Positions 1-7,797 of a stretch of 46,688 bases of DNA are shown here, piece after piece. Position 1 is the first letter of the stretch. Every line of letters starts with the position of its first letter. The DNA is from Candidatus Woesearchaeota archaeon (GTDB taxonomy: Archaea; Nanobdellota; Nanobdellia; SCGC-AAA011-G17; JAFCDX01), in assembly GCA_017609465.1 (NCBI GenBank), contig JAFCDX010000006.1:1-46688 (forward strand). Direction: 5' to 3'. The notes beneath the pieces are model-generated. The model was not told the DNA's origin and ran no database searches. It saw only the letters and a program-made list of their open reading frames with translations. A program made the translations under genes and the position numbers.

Positions 1-35
1 TCAATAAAGTTTATATATTTAGAATCTTTAGTCAT
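1..35 (-). CDS. 5' end of an unidentified gene running off the left edge
   Basis: Only the first 11 codons lie in the window, reading MTKDSKYINFI from an ATG at 35 on the minus strand. A strong Shine-Dalgarno (GAGGTGA on the minus strand, within 41-48) sits at normal spacing before the ATG, and a TATA-like stretch lies at about 80-93. The coding part is too short to identify. The leader is notable because the SD lies in one arm of an inverted repeat, listed separately. Confidence 0.5.
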   Translation of the reverse strand, partial: MTKDSKYINFI

Positions 36-38
36 ATT

Positions 39-79
39 TAATCACCTCTTGGTATTTTCGTAATAACTTGAGGTGATTA
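39..79 (-). promoter_or_regulatory. Inverted repeat able to mask the SD of the leftmost gene
   Basis: Arms at 39-48 and 70-79 are 10-bp perfect complements separated by 21 nt. In the minus-strand leader the upstream arm reads AATCACCTC and the downstream arm GAGGTGATT. The downstream arm is the SD, and the upstream arm resembles the anti-SD at the 3' end of 16S rRNA. It could be an RNA hairpin controlling translation or a DNA operator between the divergent genes. The repeat is seen; either function is inference. Confidence 0.45.
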
Positions 80-121
80 TATTTTATATAAAATATGGGG
101 TTTCAGCACAGCCTGACAACC

Positions 122-137
122 GAAAGGTTTAAAAAAG
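122..137 (+). promoter_or_regulatory. Archaeal BRE/TATA promoter
   Basis: CGAAAGG followed by TTTAAAAAAG lies about 25-30 nt before the ATG at 162. The same CGAAAGGTTTAAA core recurs before the gene at 24924, and CGTAAGGTTTAAATA precedes the gene at 28222, so this looks like a strong promoter form in this genome. Confidence 0.55.
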
Positions 138-161
138 GGGGGTTTTTATAGATAATGAAAA

Positions 162-581
162 ATGGCATTAAATTGTGGCGAATGTGGAGCAAAGATTACA
201 GGAAAACCTAAACATTGTAGTAATTGTGGAACTGAAATAATTTATCCTAAAAATATGAAGAAAGGAGAGGGTAATAAACATTACATAGCAATAATTGCAG
301 TTTTAGTCGCATTAGTCTCTATACTTATTTTCTTTATGAGTGGTGGAGCAAAGATTACAGGAAATGTTGTTCATAATATGGGTTGTGAAGAAATAACAAA
401 ATATAGAACAGAATATAAAACAGAGACTTATTATTCCAACTCCAAAAATTGCGATAGTTCTGTAGAATGCACATGTATACATGAAAGTTATTGGGGTTTA
501 GGAGCATGTGATAGTTGTAGGTGTTCCAAAAGAGTTTCATATCAAGTACCTTATACAGAGGAAAAATGTATGTGGGATTAA
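162..581 (+). CDS. Membrane protein: N-terminal zinc ribbon, one TM, Cys-rich outer domain
   Basis: 139 aa. Residues 5-22 hold two CxxC knuckles (CGEC and CSNC), a small cytoplasmic zinc ribbon. One TM helix follows at about residues 41-60. The outer part starts GGAKITGNVV and has about nine cysteines in the last 65 residues, suggesting disulfides. The motif GAKITG occurs twice, once in the zinc ribbon and once just after the TM, encoded by an identical 22-bp stretch (184-205 and 343-364). No function is recognised. The lipoprotein gene follows 2 nt after the stop codon, so the two are probably co-transcribed. Confidence 0.75.
   Translation: MALNCGECGAKITGKPKHCSNCGTEIIYPKNMKKGEGNKHYIAIIAVLVALVSILIFFMSGGAKITGNVVHNMGCEEITKYRTEYKTETYYSNSKNCDSSVECTCIHESYWGLGACDSCRCSKRVSYQVPYTEEKCMWD
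184..364 (+). repeat. In-frame 22-bp direct repeat inside the zinc-ribbon gene
   Basis: Positions 184-205 and 343-364 are identical over 22 bp and lie 159 bp (53 codons) apart, so both copies encode the same residues, GAKITG. This joins a cytoplasmic zinc-ribbon segment to the start of the outer domain. Confidence 0.7.
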
Positions 582-583
582 AA

Positions 584-1075
584 ATGAAGTCAAAATTAAT
601 TATTGGATTACTGATAGTTTCAGTATTTTTATTAGCAGGTTGTAATGTAAATACAGGGGAGGTTGTTAAAGAAGTTAGAGAACAACTAACACAAGAAGAT
701 ATTAATAAAGTTATAACTTGTAATCCACCTTATATAAGATATGGTGCAGAATGTTGTTTAGACCAAAATAAAAATAGTATTTGTGATAATGATGAAAATA
801 TTGTTCCAAAACCACAATGGTCTTGTTCAGATACTGATAGAGGAAGTATATATGAAAAAGGAACTATTAAGGGAACTTCAAATGATGGTCAAGAATTTGG
901 TTCTATGACAGATTATTGTTCTAATGAAGATTATTTAAAGGAATACGAATGTGATAGTAAAGTGACAGCAGGGTGGGTTTCTGGATTAGTGCTTTGTGAT
1001 TATGGTTGTTCAAATGGGGCTTGTAAAGAAACATATATCCCGCCGGTAACACCATTACCAATAGGAATGTATTAA
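584..1075 (+). CDS. Secreted lipoprotein with Ca-loop-like and Cys-rich modules
   Basis: 163 aa from ATG 584 (MKSKLIIG), chosen because it starts a clean signal peptide. An in-frame ATG at 521 would overlap the previous gene and spoil the signal. The lipobox LLAGC predicts a lipidated Cys. Then come NTGEVVKEV, a PYIRYGAECC segment, an EF-hand-like loop (LDQNKNSICDNDE), and a C-terminal Cys-rich module (DTDRGSIYEKG through CDYGCSNGACK). The same order is found in the 293-aa lipoprotein at 10438-11319, a clear paralog. Role unknown; a surface, possibly calcium-binding protein is inferred. Confidence 0.8.
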   Translation: MKSKLIIGLLIVSVFLLAGCNVNTGEVVKEVREQLTQEDINKVITCNPPYIRYGAECCLDQNKNSICDNDENIVPKPQWSCSDTDRGSIYEKGTIKGTSNDGQEFGSMTDYCSNEDYLKEYECDSKVTAGWVSGLVLCDYGCSNGACKETYIPPVTPLPIGMY

Positions 1076-1079
1076 TGCT

Positions 1080-2243
1080 ATGTTAATTCAAATACTTATT
1101 ATTCTTTTATTTATATGGATTATATTAGATTTACCTTTAATTATATATATAATATTTTGTTTATTAAGAAAAAAATCTAAAAAAATAAAAGATGTTAATT
1201 TTTTTGTATCTATTTTAATACCTTGTTATAATGAAGAAAAATACATTAAAAAATGTTTATTTTCTGTATCTAAACAATCCTATAAGAATTATGAAGTTAT
1301 TATAATTGATGATAATTCTAAAGATAATAGTTTAAAATTAATTAAAGAATTTATTTCAAAAAATAAACTTAAAAATTTTAAAATCTCAAGTTTAAATGAA
1401 AATATTGGGAGAGCAAAAGCATTAAATATAGGATTAAAAAAAGCAAAAGGAGAGTTAATTGTATTATTAGACGCCGATACAATTTTAAATGAAAATTCTT
1501 TAAAAAATATAATAAGTTATTTTGATAAAGATGTAGGAAGTGTTAGTGGAAACATACAAACTATTCAAAAGGAAAATAATTTAATAAATAAATTTCAAGA
1601 AATAGAATACGCATTATCACAAGAAGTTTTTAGATATGCACAAGGAATAAGCGGAAATTGTATAATTATTCCGGGTGCATTCTGTGCATATAAAAAAGAA
1701 TATATTGATAAAATTGAAGATGAAACATTATCAGAAGATTTTGATACTTCTTCAAAAATATTATCAAAGGGACTGAAAACTGTATTTGCAGAAGATGCTA
1801 TTGCATATACAGCAATACCTCAAAATTTAATTGATGTTATATCCCAAAGATTAAGATGGCAGCAAGGGGGGTTTGAAGTAGTTTCAAAATATCTTCTTAA
1901 ATTCCCAAGAAATTCCACTAAATTTTGGTATTTTTGGTTTATTTTTTCAGTTTTGCAAGGGAGTTTATTAAGAATGTTTATCTTAACACTTCTTCCTTTA
2001 TACATAATATATTCTAAACCAACTTTAATAATCTTGTTAGCCCATATCATATACACTAATTTTTTATATGCCATATTAATAATAACACATAATCATAAAT
2101 ATAAAAAAGGTAAAATAAGAAATTATTTTGGATTATTGCCTGCTTTAACAATTTATTATTTTTCAATATTCGCATTCGCGACTTATTTAGGGGTGCTTTG
2201 TGCAATAAAAGGAAATAAAGAATGGTTGAAAATAAGAAGATAG
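1080..2243 (+). CDS. Membrane family-2 glycosyltransferase (processive synthase-like)
   Basis: 387 aa. An N-terminal TM (residues 1-28) is followed by a GT-A fold with SILIPCYNEE (44-53), IIDDNS (75-80), the metal/UDP-binding DAD (131-133), the ED pair in LSEDFD (218-222) and the processivity motif QRLRW (256-260). Three or four TM helices follow at about 280-380. This matches the IcaA/PgaC/HasA/BcsA group that polymerises sugars from nucleotide sugars across the membrane. The product cannot be told from sequence; a surface polysaccharide or protein-linked glycan is plausible given the secreted proteins nearby. It overlaps the next gene by 22 bp. Confidence 0.9.
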   Translation: MLIQILIILLFIWIILDLPLIIYIIFCLLRKKSKKIKDVNFFVSILIPCYNEEKYIKKCLFSVSKQSYKNYEVIIIDDNSKDNSLKLIKEFISKNKLKNFKISSLNENIGRAKALNIGLKKAKGELIVLLDADTILNENSLKNIISYFDKDVGSVSGNIQTIQKENNLINKFQEIEYALSQEVFRYAQGISGNCIIIPGAFCAYKKEYIDKIEDETLSEDFDTSSKILSKGLKTVFAEDAIAYTAIPQNLIDVISQRLRWQQGGFEVVSKYLLKFPRNSTKFWYFWFIFSVLQGSLLRMFILTLLPLYIIYSKPTLIILLAHIIYTNFLYAILIITHNHKYKKGKIRNYFGLLPALTIYYFSIFAFATYLGVLCAIKGNKEWLKIRR

Positions 2244-2542
2244 AAAAAATAAAGATTGGAATAAAATATATGGTAATAATTATTTTTATTATGTTAAGTA
2301 TAACTATGTTAAATTTATACTTTTTTAAAATAAATTTATCACCAAGTTTATGGACATTGATTTTAATTTATATCTTTTATATAATTCAACCATCAAAGTT
2401 AAGATATAAAATTTTAATGTTTATTCCTTTACTTCCAATAGAATTGTTAACGAGAACAAATATTTTACTTATGATAATTGGTTTTTTAGTATATTCTATG
2501 TATTGCACATTTATTTTATTAATTTATGTTAAAAAGAAATAA
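2222..2542 (+). CDS. Small membrane protein coupled to the glycosyltransferase
   Basis: 106 aa with about three or four TM helices (roughly residues 13-36, 40-53, 60-75 and 80-103) and a Lys-rich C-terminal end. The start overlaps the 3' end of the GT2 gene by 22 bp, implying translational coupling. It may be an accessory membrane subunit, but no family is recognised. Confidence 0.65.
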   Translation: MVENKKIEKIKIGIKYMVIIIFIMLSITMLNLYFFKINLSPSLWTLILIYIFYIIQPSKLRYKILMFIPLLPIELLTRTNILLMIIGFLVYSMYCTFILLIYVKKK

Positions 2543-2545
2543 ATC

Positions 2546-2884
2546 TTAAGCGTCTTCTTCTGTATACCAAAAAGACAAAGTCCCAGAACTAGAATTACTC
2601 CACATGGAATTAATTAACTCTCCTTCTTCCAAGATAATATTCCCGCCTATATTTGCATTTGCTATTTTTCCCATTACTCCAAATTCAACAGCAAAGAAAG
2701 TATCATAATTAGCACCTCTTTTAATTCTCAATGTTCCTGTTATATCTGTGTTTGATTGAAGCATGATATGCCATATTCTCCATCTCTTGCCTGCTGGCAC
2801 TGTTGTTCCTGTTAAATCCTTATTGCCCCCGCCTGCACCAAATACATTTGTTTCTATGTAATTGGAAGTTACAAATAGAAAGAT
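2546..2884 (-). pseudogene. 5'-truncated beta-sandwich domain, phage-structural-like
   Basis: The minus-strand frame is open from 2884 to the stop at 2546 with no ATG. The first usable start (GTG, 2800) falls inside the conserved part. Upstream residues continue the same fold (NYIETNVFGAGGGNKDLTG before VPAGKRWRIWHI). The VPAGKRW pattern, alternating beta strands and a Gly/Ser-rich C-terminal end (NSSSGTLSFWYTEEDA) are typical of beta-sandwich modules in phage or archaeal-virus structural proteins (recalled resemblance, not a search). The frame closes inside the TATA box of the next gene, so the N-terminal part was probably lost. Confidence 0.5.
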
Positions 2885-2891
2885 TTATAAA
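2871..2891 (+). promoter_or_regulatory. BRE/TATA promoter of the 492-aa gene
   Basis: ACAAATAGAAAGATTTATAA lies about 35-50 nt before ATG 2925. The first 17 nt are identical to the promoter at 23805-23821. TATA is TTTATAAA at 2884-2891. This position supports starting the gene at 2925 rather than 2862, since an ATG at 2862 would precede the promoter. Confidence 0.6.
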
Positions 2892-2924
2892 GGAATATAT
2901 GGATATTACTTAATAGTGGTTAAA

Positions 2925-4403
2925 ATGGCAGATCATAATATAAAAAAGCCTTTAGAAATACATAGAAAGAGAATAATAGGTGAAATATTCACAAAGCTTG
3001 ATCCACTTAAGTATGAAAAGAAATTAGATATTAAAGAATTTTATGATAATGCTTTAGAATATTTTACTAAGCAAGCTGAAGGAGAATACACAATATTAAA
3101 TATAAATTTAAATCCTGAACAAAATTCTCTGATATATCCTGATTCTGTTATAGATATGAGGTTACCGTTAGTTTATACATATCCAAAAGAGCCATTACCT
3201 GAAGACCTTGAAAAATTAATATCTGAAGGTATGAATAATGGAGATGCATTTACATATGTTCCTGGAAGCTTGGAAAGTTTAAGAGAAGAAAGTATGAGTA
3301 TAGACCAAGAGAACACATTAGCTATAGGAAAAAGTCAAAACAATTATGAAGAAATAAATGGTAAAAAAACAAAATTAATAAAAGAATTGATGGTTGCTGG
3401 AGAAAACTTGGCTACATTAAGAGCATATGGTATTGGAAATGAAGATGAGGAATTTTTAAAATTATTTATTGATTGTTTTAGTGATGTTTTGGATACATTT
3501 GTTGGTATTAATTACCATTTAATGCGTGGAAGAGAATCAAGACTTGCAAATGGTATAAGAAAGGAAAAAGAAGAACAAGAAAAAGAGAAAAAATCAGAGA
3601 TAGAATTAAGGGAACAATCACAAGAAAGACAAAGAACAAAATCAATTGACCAACCAGGTGTTGGATATACAGTACCAAGCAGATTGAATGATACAATAGG
3701 ACAGATGCAATTTGAATTTGATCAAAGCATAGGAATATATGGTTATGTTAACGAATCATTCAGAAAATTATTTGGAGAACCTATAGAATCATTTTATAAT
3801 GAAAAGGAAAGAGAGATTTCCTTATTTAATGGATTTTTAGTTGACCAATTTTGCAAAGATAAAAAATATTCTAATGAAATTAGAGAAAATGCAGTTCTTG
3901 CTGCAATGTCTTTATTGACTCCAACAAACGATAGATTATTCAAAGGGGCAGATAAACAATCTTTGTTTGATAATATAGAAAGATCAACAAACCTTTTAGA
4001 GTTATATGTGGAGAGCAAGGACATTAATTTCACGATATTAAGAAAATTGTTAAAATCTATGGATAACATAATTGGAAATTCACAAAATCCGCTACCTGAC
4101 TTTTTGGAATTATCTAGAAGGTATTCAACATTAGTTCTTCCAAGTAATTATGGTTTTGGAGGACAGGATGAATTCAAAAGAGAATATCCAGTAAAACATT
4201 CTCTTTACAGACTTCCTACTTTGCTTGTAAATGAAAGAAAAAGGTCTGATAAGAACTTTGCAAAAGATAATAAGGAAAAAAGAAAATATGGGTGGAGTGT
4301 AGTAGATTTTATACAAAATAATTTAGTCCCTATTGTATGTGAAGAAGGTTATAATTATAAAGAAGAATTTAAAGACTTTATACAATCAAGTAATTCAAAG
4401 TAA
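2925..4403 (+). CDS. Orphan cytoplasmic protein, 492 aa
   Basis: Start ATG 2925 (MADHNIKKPLEIH) lies about 35 nt after a TATA box. The protein has no signal peptide or TM. The N-terminal part (about 1-200) is mixed alpha/beta. A highly charged Glu/Lys/Arg-rich helix (about 205-240) is likely coiled coil or linker, followed by a mainly helical C-terminal half. No family recognised. It overlaps the convergent metallopeptidase by 9 bp and lies in an accessory region beside a virus-like fragment, so mobile ancestry is possible but unproven. Confidence 0.75.
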   Translation: MADHNIKKPLEIHRKRIIGEIFTKLDPLKYEKKLDIKEFYDNALEYFTKQAEGEYTILNINLNPEQNSLIYPDSVIDMRLPLVYTYPKEPLPEDLEKLISEGMNNGDAFTYVPGSLESLREESMSIDQENTLAIGKSQNNYEEINGKKTKLIKELMVAGENLATLRAYGIGNEDEEFLKLFIDCFSDVLDTFVGINYHLMRGRESRLANGIRKEKEEQEKEKKSEIELREQSQERQRTKSIDQPGVGYTVPSRLNDTIGQMQFEFDQSIGIYGYVNESFRKLFGEPIESFYNEKEREISLFNGFLVDQFCKDKKYSNEIRENAVLAAMSLLTPTNDRLFKGADKQSLFDNIERSTNLLELYVESKDINFTILRKLLKSMDNIIGNSQNPLPDFLELSRRYSTLVLPSNYGFGGQDEFKREYPVKHSLYRLPTLLVNERKRSDKNFAKDNKEKRKYGWSVVDFIQNNLVPIVCEEGYNYKEEFKDFIQSSNSK

Positions 4404-4745
4404 TTTCTTAGCCATTTTATAGATATCCTTATGAGCTCTTCTTGAAAATTCACCTGAAAAAGTTTTAGGAATATGCAATAACTCATGCAAAATAGTCTGA
4501 TTTTGTTCTCTTTCTGATTCTCTCTCAAAATTATGGTCATTAAATGTTATAACATAAAAAGGATTTATATGAGGGTATGGCAATTGAAGTGTCTTGAAGA
4601 AGCCGGATATTTTTGCAACTGTTTTTGTATTGCATGTATATCTGTAGAAATGAATTCTGTCAAAATCAATATGATTTAAATTCAATTTTCTTGCTATAAC
4701 AATTGCACGCTCTTTCAATTCAGGAGCCTCTTTGTAAGTCACCAT
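4395..4745 (-). CDS. Small HExxH zinc metallopeptidase
   Basis: 116 aa. The motif QTILHELLHIP contains HExxH (HELLH), with a following helix holding Glu and His residues (SGEFSRRAHKDIY) that may supply the third zinc ligand. A DFDRIHFYRY segment and a YVITFN strand precede it. The size and layout recall the predicted metallopeptidases of archaea and phages (family by recall). No signal peptide, so it is cytoplasmic. Substrate unknown. It converges on and overlaps the orphan gene at 2925-4403. Confidence 0.75.
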   Translation of the reverse strand: MVTYKEAPELKERAIVIARKLNLNHIDFDRIHFYRYTCNTKTVAKISGFFKTLQLPYPHINPFYVITFNDHNFERESEREQNQTILHELLHIPKTFSGEFSRRAHKDIYKMAKKLL

Positions 4746-4808
4746 CTATTAATCACCAGTATTACTATGAACAACAAAGTTTAAATATTTAATCAGTATT
4801 TAAAAGAT

Positions 4809-5360
4809 ATGAAAAAATTAATGATATTGTTGATTGCAATTCCTTTCTTGATTGCAGCATGCGGAGATACAACAGGAAATGTAATAAAAGAATCTTGTGA
4901 TGAACCATACATATTCGTTGGGGGAGAATGCTGTTTAGACCAGAATGATAATGATATATGCGACAAGGATGAAGTAGTTAAAGTATTACCTTCAATAAAA
5001 GAAGAATGTGTTATTAATGACAATGCATTATCTTGCATATCTGCAGAAGCTAATTCTGATGGAACTGTGAAAATAACATTAAGGCACAATAAATTTGGAA
5101 TTGCATCACCGACAAAAATATCATTGCCTAATGTAAATTCATGCTCAGAATCTTTTTCAGGGGAAGTTGAAGATGGATTTGATTACAAAGATAGCAAAGA
5201 ATTTGTATTAAATTGTGACATTGACAAAGGATATATTGATTCTCCTATTTATGTAAATTACAAGACATACGAGCCTACAAATTCAAATGGTCCTCAATTT
5301 GCACCATACACAATATGGAACACAGAATTAGAAGGTAGATTAGTAACTGTTGTTTCTTAA
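4809..5360 (+). CDS. Secreted lipoprotein with CCLD Ca-loop-like module
   Basis: 183 aa. The signal peptide ends in lipobox LIAAC, followed by GDTTGNVIKES. Then comes the module CDEPYIFVGGECC plus LDQNDNDICDKDE, an EF-hand-like Asp/Asn loop shared with the lipoproteins at 584 and 10438. The C-terminal 110 residues form a beta-rich domain with paired cysteines that is not found in those paralogs. The nucleotide stretch 4854-4880 is identical to 20066-20092 in another lipoprotein gene. A TATA (GTTTAAATATTTAA) lies about 25-30 nt upstream of the start. Confidence 0.8.
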   Translation: MKKLMILLIAIPFLIAACGDTTGNVIKESCDEPYIFVGGECCLDQNDNDICDKDEVVKVLPSIKEECVINDNALSCISAEANSDGTVKITLRHNKFGIASPTKISLPNVNSCSESFSGEVEDGFDYKDSKEFVLNCDIDKGYIDSPIYVNYKTYEPTNSNGPQFAPYTIWNTELEGRLVTVVS

Positions 5361-5953
5361 AATATTGCAGAAGAGAAGAATACAAGAATTATTCCCATTG
5401 CCAATGCTGTAAAGTAAACTGGCTTGTTCCACCTTAACACTTTAGCCCCATCAAAATTACCAAAGGGTATTAAGTTAAATAATCCTAACCATGCATTTAT
5501 CAGGAATCCGTAAGAAGCTATAAAATTTATAACTCCAAAACTTACTGTGTAGAATATTATTAAAAACACTAGAGCTATTATCATATTTGTTAAAGGACCT
5601 GCCAAAGATAATTTTCCGTTTCTTTCCCTTGAAACATATCCTGATATCATTACTGCTCCTGGTGCAGCTATTATGAATCCAAAGAAGCTCATTACCAATG
5701 CTAAAAACAGCATATTGTCAAAACTTCTGAATTCTGCATGACATCCGTATTTTTGCGCCAGTATTTTATGAGCCAGTTCATGAAAAACAAATCCTGTTCC
5801 AACAGATATTGCAGATACTAATAACATGAAAAAGAAACTTACATTAAACAAACCACCAAGACCTCCTGAGAGAACTATACCAAAAGCTATTGAAATCAAT
5901 GCCCATGCCTTAAACAAATCCTTAATTTCCCTGTCAGAAGTTCTCATTTTCAT
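5357..5953 (-). CDS. M50-family membrane zinc protease (site-2 protease type)
   Basis: 198 aa with about five TM segments. HELAH at residues 58-62 gives two zinc ligands and the catalytic Glu, and NLIPFGNFDGAKVL (about 160-173) gives the third ligand (Asp of FDG), as in S2P/M50 minimal-core proteases. It has no PDZ or CBS domain, so it is a compact form. Likely role: cleavage of TM segments of membrane proteins. It overlaps the convergent lipoprotein gene by 4 bp. A second ATG two codons downstream is possible. Confidence 0.9.
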   Translation of the reverse strand: MKMRTSDREIKDLFKAWALISIAFGIVLSGGLGGLFNVSFFFMLLVSAISVGTGFVFHELAHKILAQKYGCHAEFRSFDNMLFLALVMSFFGFIIAAPGAVMISGYVSRERNGKLSLAGPLTNMIIALVFLIIFYTVSFGVINFIASYGFLINAWLGLFNLIPFGNFDGAKVLRWNKPVYFTALAMGIILVFFSSAIF

Positions 5954-5985
5954 GTTAAAAATAAAAATTTCATTTATTTAAATGT

Positions 5986-6684
5986 TTACTTTAAATTTTT
6001 CAGTTTTCCGAATTTGAATATCTTATCTTCTACTATGAATACTTCAAAATTTGATAAATCATTTTGTAAAAAAGGGCTTAAAGTTTTTTCATTTGTTATG
6101 TCTATTCCTTGTGTTACTAAATTTAGAGAAGGCATTACAATTAAAATTTTATTTTTCCATTTTCCTTTTAAGAAGCACTTGAATCTTTCATAAGGCCTTT
6201 CCTTGAATGAAATTGCCGGATGTTCGTGTCCTATTATTATTGTTTCTATGTCTTTTAGAATTTCCTTTTTTGGTATTTCATGTCCATGTATTATTAAGAT
6301 GTTGTTTATTTTATAATAATCTATCAATTTTAAATTCTTGAATTTCTTGCTTATGATTTTGTCATGATTTCCTTTTATGACTATTAATTCATAATTTAAA
6401 AATAGATTTAATATTTCAGATATATCTTTTGTTTCCTGAAAAGATGCTGAGCCAAATTCGTGCTTCAAGTCACCATTTATTATTACTTTCTTTATTTCAA
6501 ATTTTTTTAGAATATTTTCTATCTTTTTTATTAAATCTCTTAGCTGAAACTTGGGTATTAGAATTCCTTGTTTGTTTAAAACTTCCTCATAACCCATATG
6601 CAGGTCTGAAAGTATTAATGTTTTTTCCCTTTTTAAATATAAGAACAAATCTTCAGCAATTATGTTATCGTGAATTTTCATCAT
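5986..6684 (-). CDS. Archaeal ICC/SbcD-like metallophosphoesterase
   Basis: 232 aa. Calcineurin-like motifs occur in order: LILSDLHMGYEE (D-x-H), INGDLKHEFG (GD), IKGNHDK (GNHD) and IIIGHEHPAI (GHxH). This is the SbcD/Mre11-related archaeal phosphoesterase group (COG1407/TIGR00024 by recall). Substrate unknown. The start is ATG 6684; a TTG one codon upstream is less likely. ATG 6684 overlaps the stop of the zinc-ribbon gene (TGATG), showing translational coupling. Confidence 0.88.
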   Translation of the reverse strand: MMKIHDNIIAEDLFLYLKREKTLILSDLHMGYEEVLNKQGILIPKFQLRDLIKKIENILKKFEIKKVIINGDLKHEFGSASFQETKDISEILNLFLNYELIVIKGNHDKIISKKFKNLKLIDYYKINNILIIHGHEIPKKEILKDIETIIIGHEHPAISFKERPYERFKCFLKGKWKNKILIVMPSLNLVTQGIDITNEKTLSPFLQNDLSNFEVFIVEDKIFKFGKLKNLK

Positions 6685-6839
6685 CAAAGGTTGTCATCTT
6701 CTATGACTTCCCTCAAAAGAGTTTCTGCATTGTAATCATCCTTTACGTCATTGCTTCCACAAGCAGGGCATTTCTTGGGAATGCTTTCTCCTCTTGTCAC
6801 AAACCTGTATGAGCAGGATTTGCAAAAGTATTTTGTCAT
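6684..6839 (-). CDS. 51-aa zinc-ribbon protein
   Basis: The translated frame begins MTKYFCKSCSYRFV and ends EVIEDDNL. CKSC and CPAC form a two-knuckle zinc ribbon, as in rubredoxin-like or transcription-factor ribbons. The stop overlaps the start of the phosphoesterase gene by 1 nt. A TATA-like AATATTTAAAG region lies just upstream on the minus strand. It may act as an accessory nucleic-acid-binding protein for the phosphoesterase (inference from coupling). Confidence 0.75.
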   Translation of the reverse strand: MTKYFCKSCSYRFVTRGESIPKKCPACGSNDVKDDYNAETLLREVIEDDNL

Positions 6840-6873
6840 GATATGGAGAATTAAAATTAATATTTAAAGTTTA

Positions 6874-7797
6874 TTATATTAAATCAATATTTAATCTTTC
6901 TTTATTTTCTATGTTAAATATTTCATTGCCAATGCCCTTTCCCATATAATAAAAAGATTCATGAATAATCCCTCCAAAAAGATTAAACACGTTTCTCTTT
7001 TGCCTGTAATAAATTAAATCAGCATCAGTTATGTTTGCCAAATTCTTTGTAAGATTTACAGCAAATTCCTCATCACCAACATAATCTATCAGGCCATTGT
7101 CCTTTGCCTCAACACCAAGGTAAATATAACCGTTTGCAAGATTCCTAACAGTTGATTCAGGCAAATCCCTGTTAATTGAAACCTGCTCCAAGAAATAATC
7201 ATATATCTTATTAATTGTTTTTTCCAACAATGCTCTTTCCTGTGAGGTTAAATTCTTGTAAGGGCTTCCAGTATCTTTGTATTTTCCTGCAGTTATGCTC
7301 TGATATTTAACACCATATTTTTCAAGCAATCCTGAAAACTCAAGATAAGACCCTCTTACACCAATGCTTCCTGTAATTGACATTGGATATGCAACTATTT
7401 CATCTGCTGCAGAAGCAACCCAATAACCGCCACTTGCACCTATGTCTCTTATTAAAGCAACAGTTGGTTTTTTTGCATTTTTTATCTTGTCTGCTATTAT
7501 CTCAGAAGCTATGACTGTCCCTCCTGGAGAATTAATATCAATGATTATTGCCTTAACAGAAGAATCACTTTCAGCTTTATCAATATAACTTCCTATAATA
7601 TCAGGGTCAACCTCTTCTGAACCAATGCCTGAAGAAATTCCTATAACTCCCTCTATTGGAATTACAGCTATTCTGTTTTCCATTTTAACATTTATCTCTG
7701 TAGCTATCAATGAGGCCAAATAGGCAAAAACTACAATTCCAATTATAACCAAGATTATTATCTTGAATTTACTTTTTCTATGTATGTTTTTGACCAT
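6874..7797 (-). CDS. sppA: Signal peptide peptidase SppA (S49)
   Basis: 307 aa. One N-terminal TM (about 11-33) and a ClpP-like serine protease domain. The nucleophile Ser122 is in DIGASGGYW, and the general base Lys174 is in ITAGKYKDTGSP. The oxyanion region NSPGGTV is at about 89-95. This is the short, single-domain archaeal/Bacillus form that clears leftover signal peptides, and it fits a genome rich in secreted proteins. It overlaps the upstream RDD gene by 40 bp and has no later plausible start, so the overlap seems real. Confidence 0.93.
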   Translation of the reverse strand: MVKNIHRKSKFKIIILVIIGIVVFAYLASLIATEINVKMENRIAVIPIEGVIGISSGIGSEEVDPDIIGSYIDKAESDSSVKAIIIDINSPGGTVIASEIIADKIKNAKKPTVALIRDIGASGGYWVASAADEIVAYPMSITGSIGVRGSYLEFSGLLEKYGVKYQSITAGKYKDTGSPYKNLTSQERALLEKTINKIYDYFLEQVSINRDLPESTVRNLANGYIYLGVEAKDNGLIDYVGDEEFAVNLTKNLANITDADLIYYRQKRNVFNLFGGIIHESFYYMGKGIGNEIFNIENKERLNIDLI

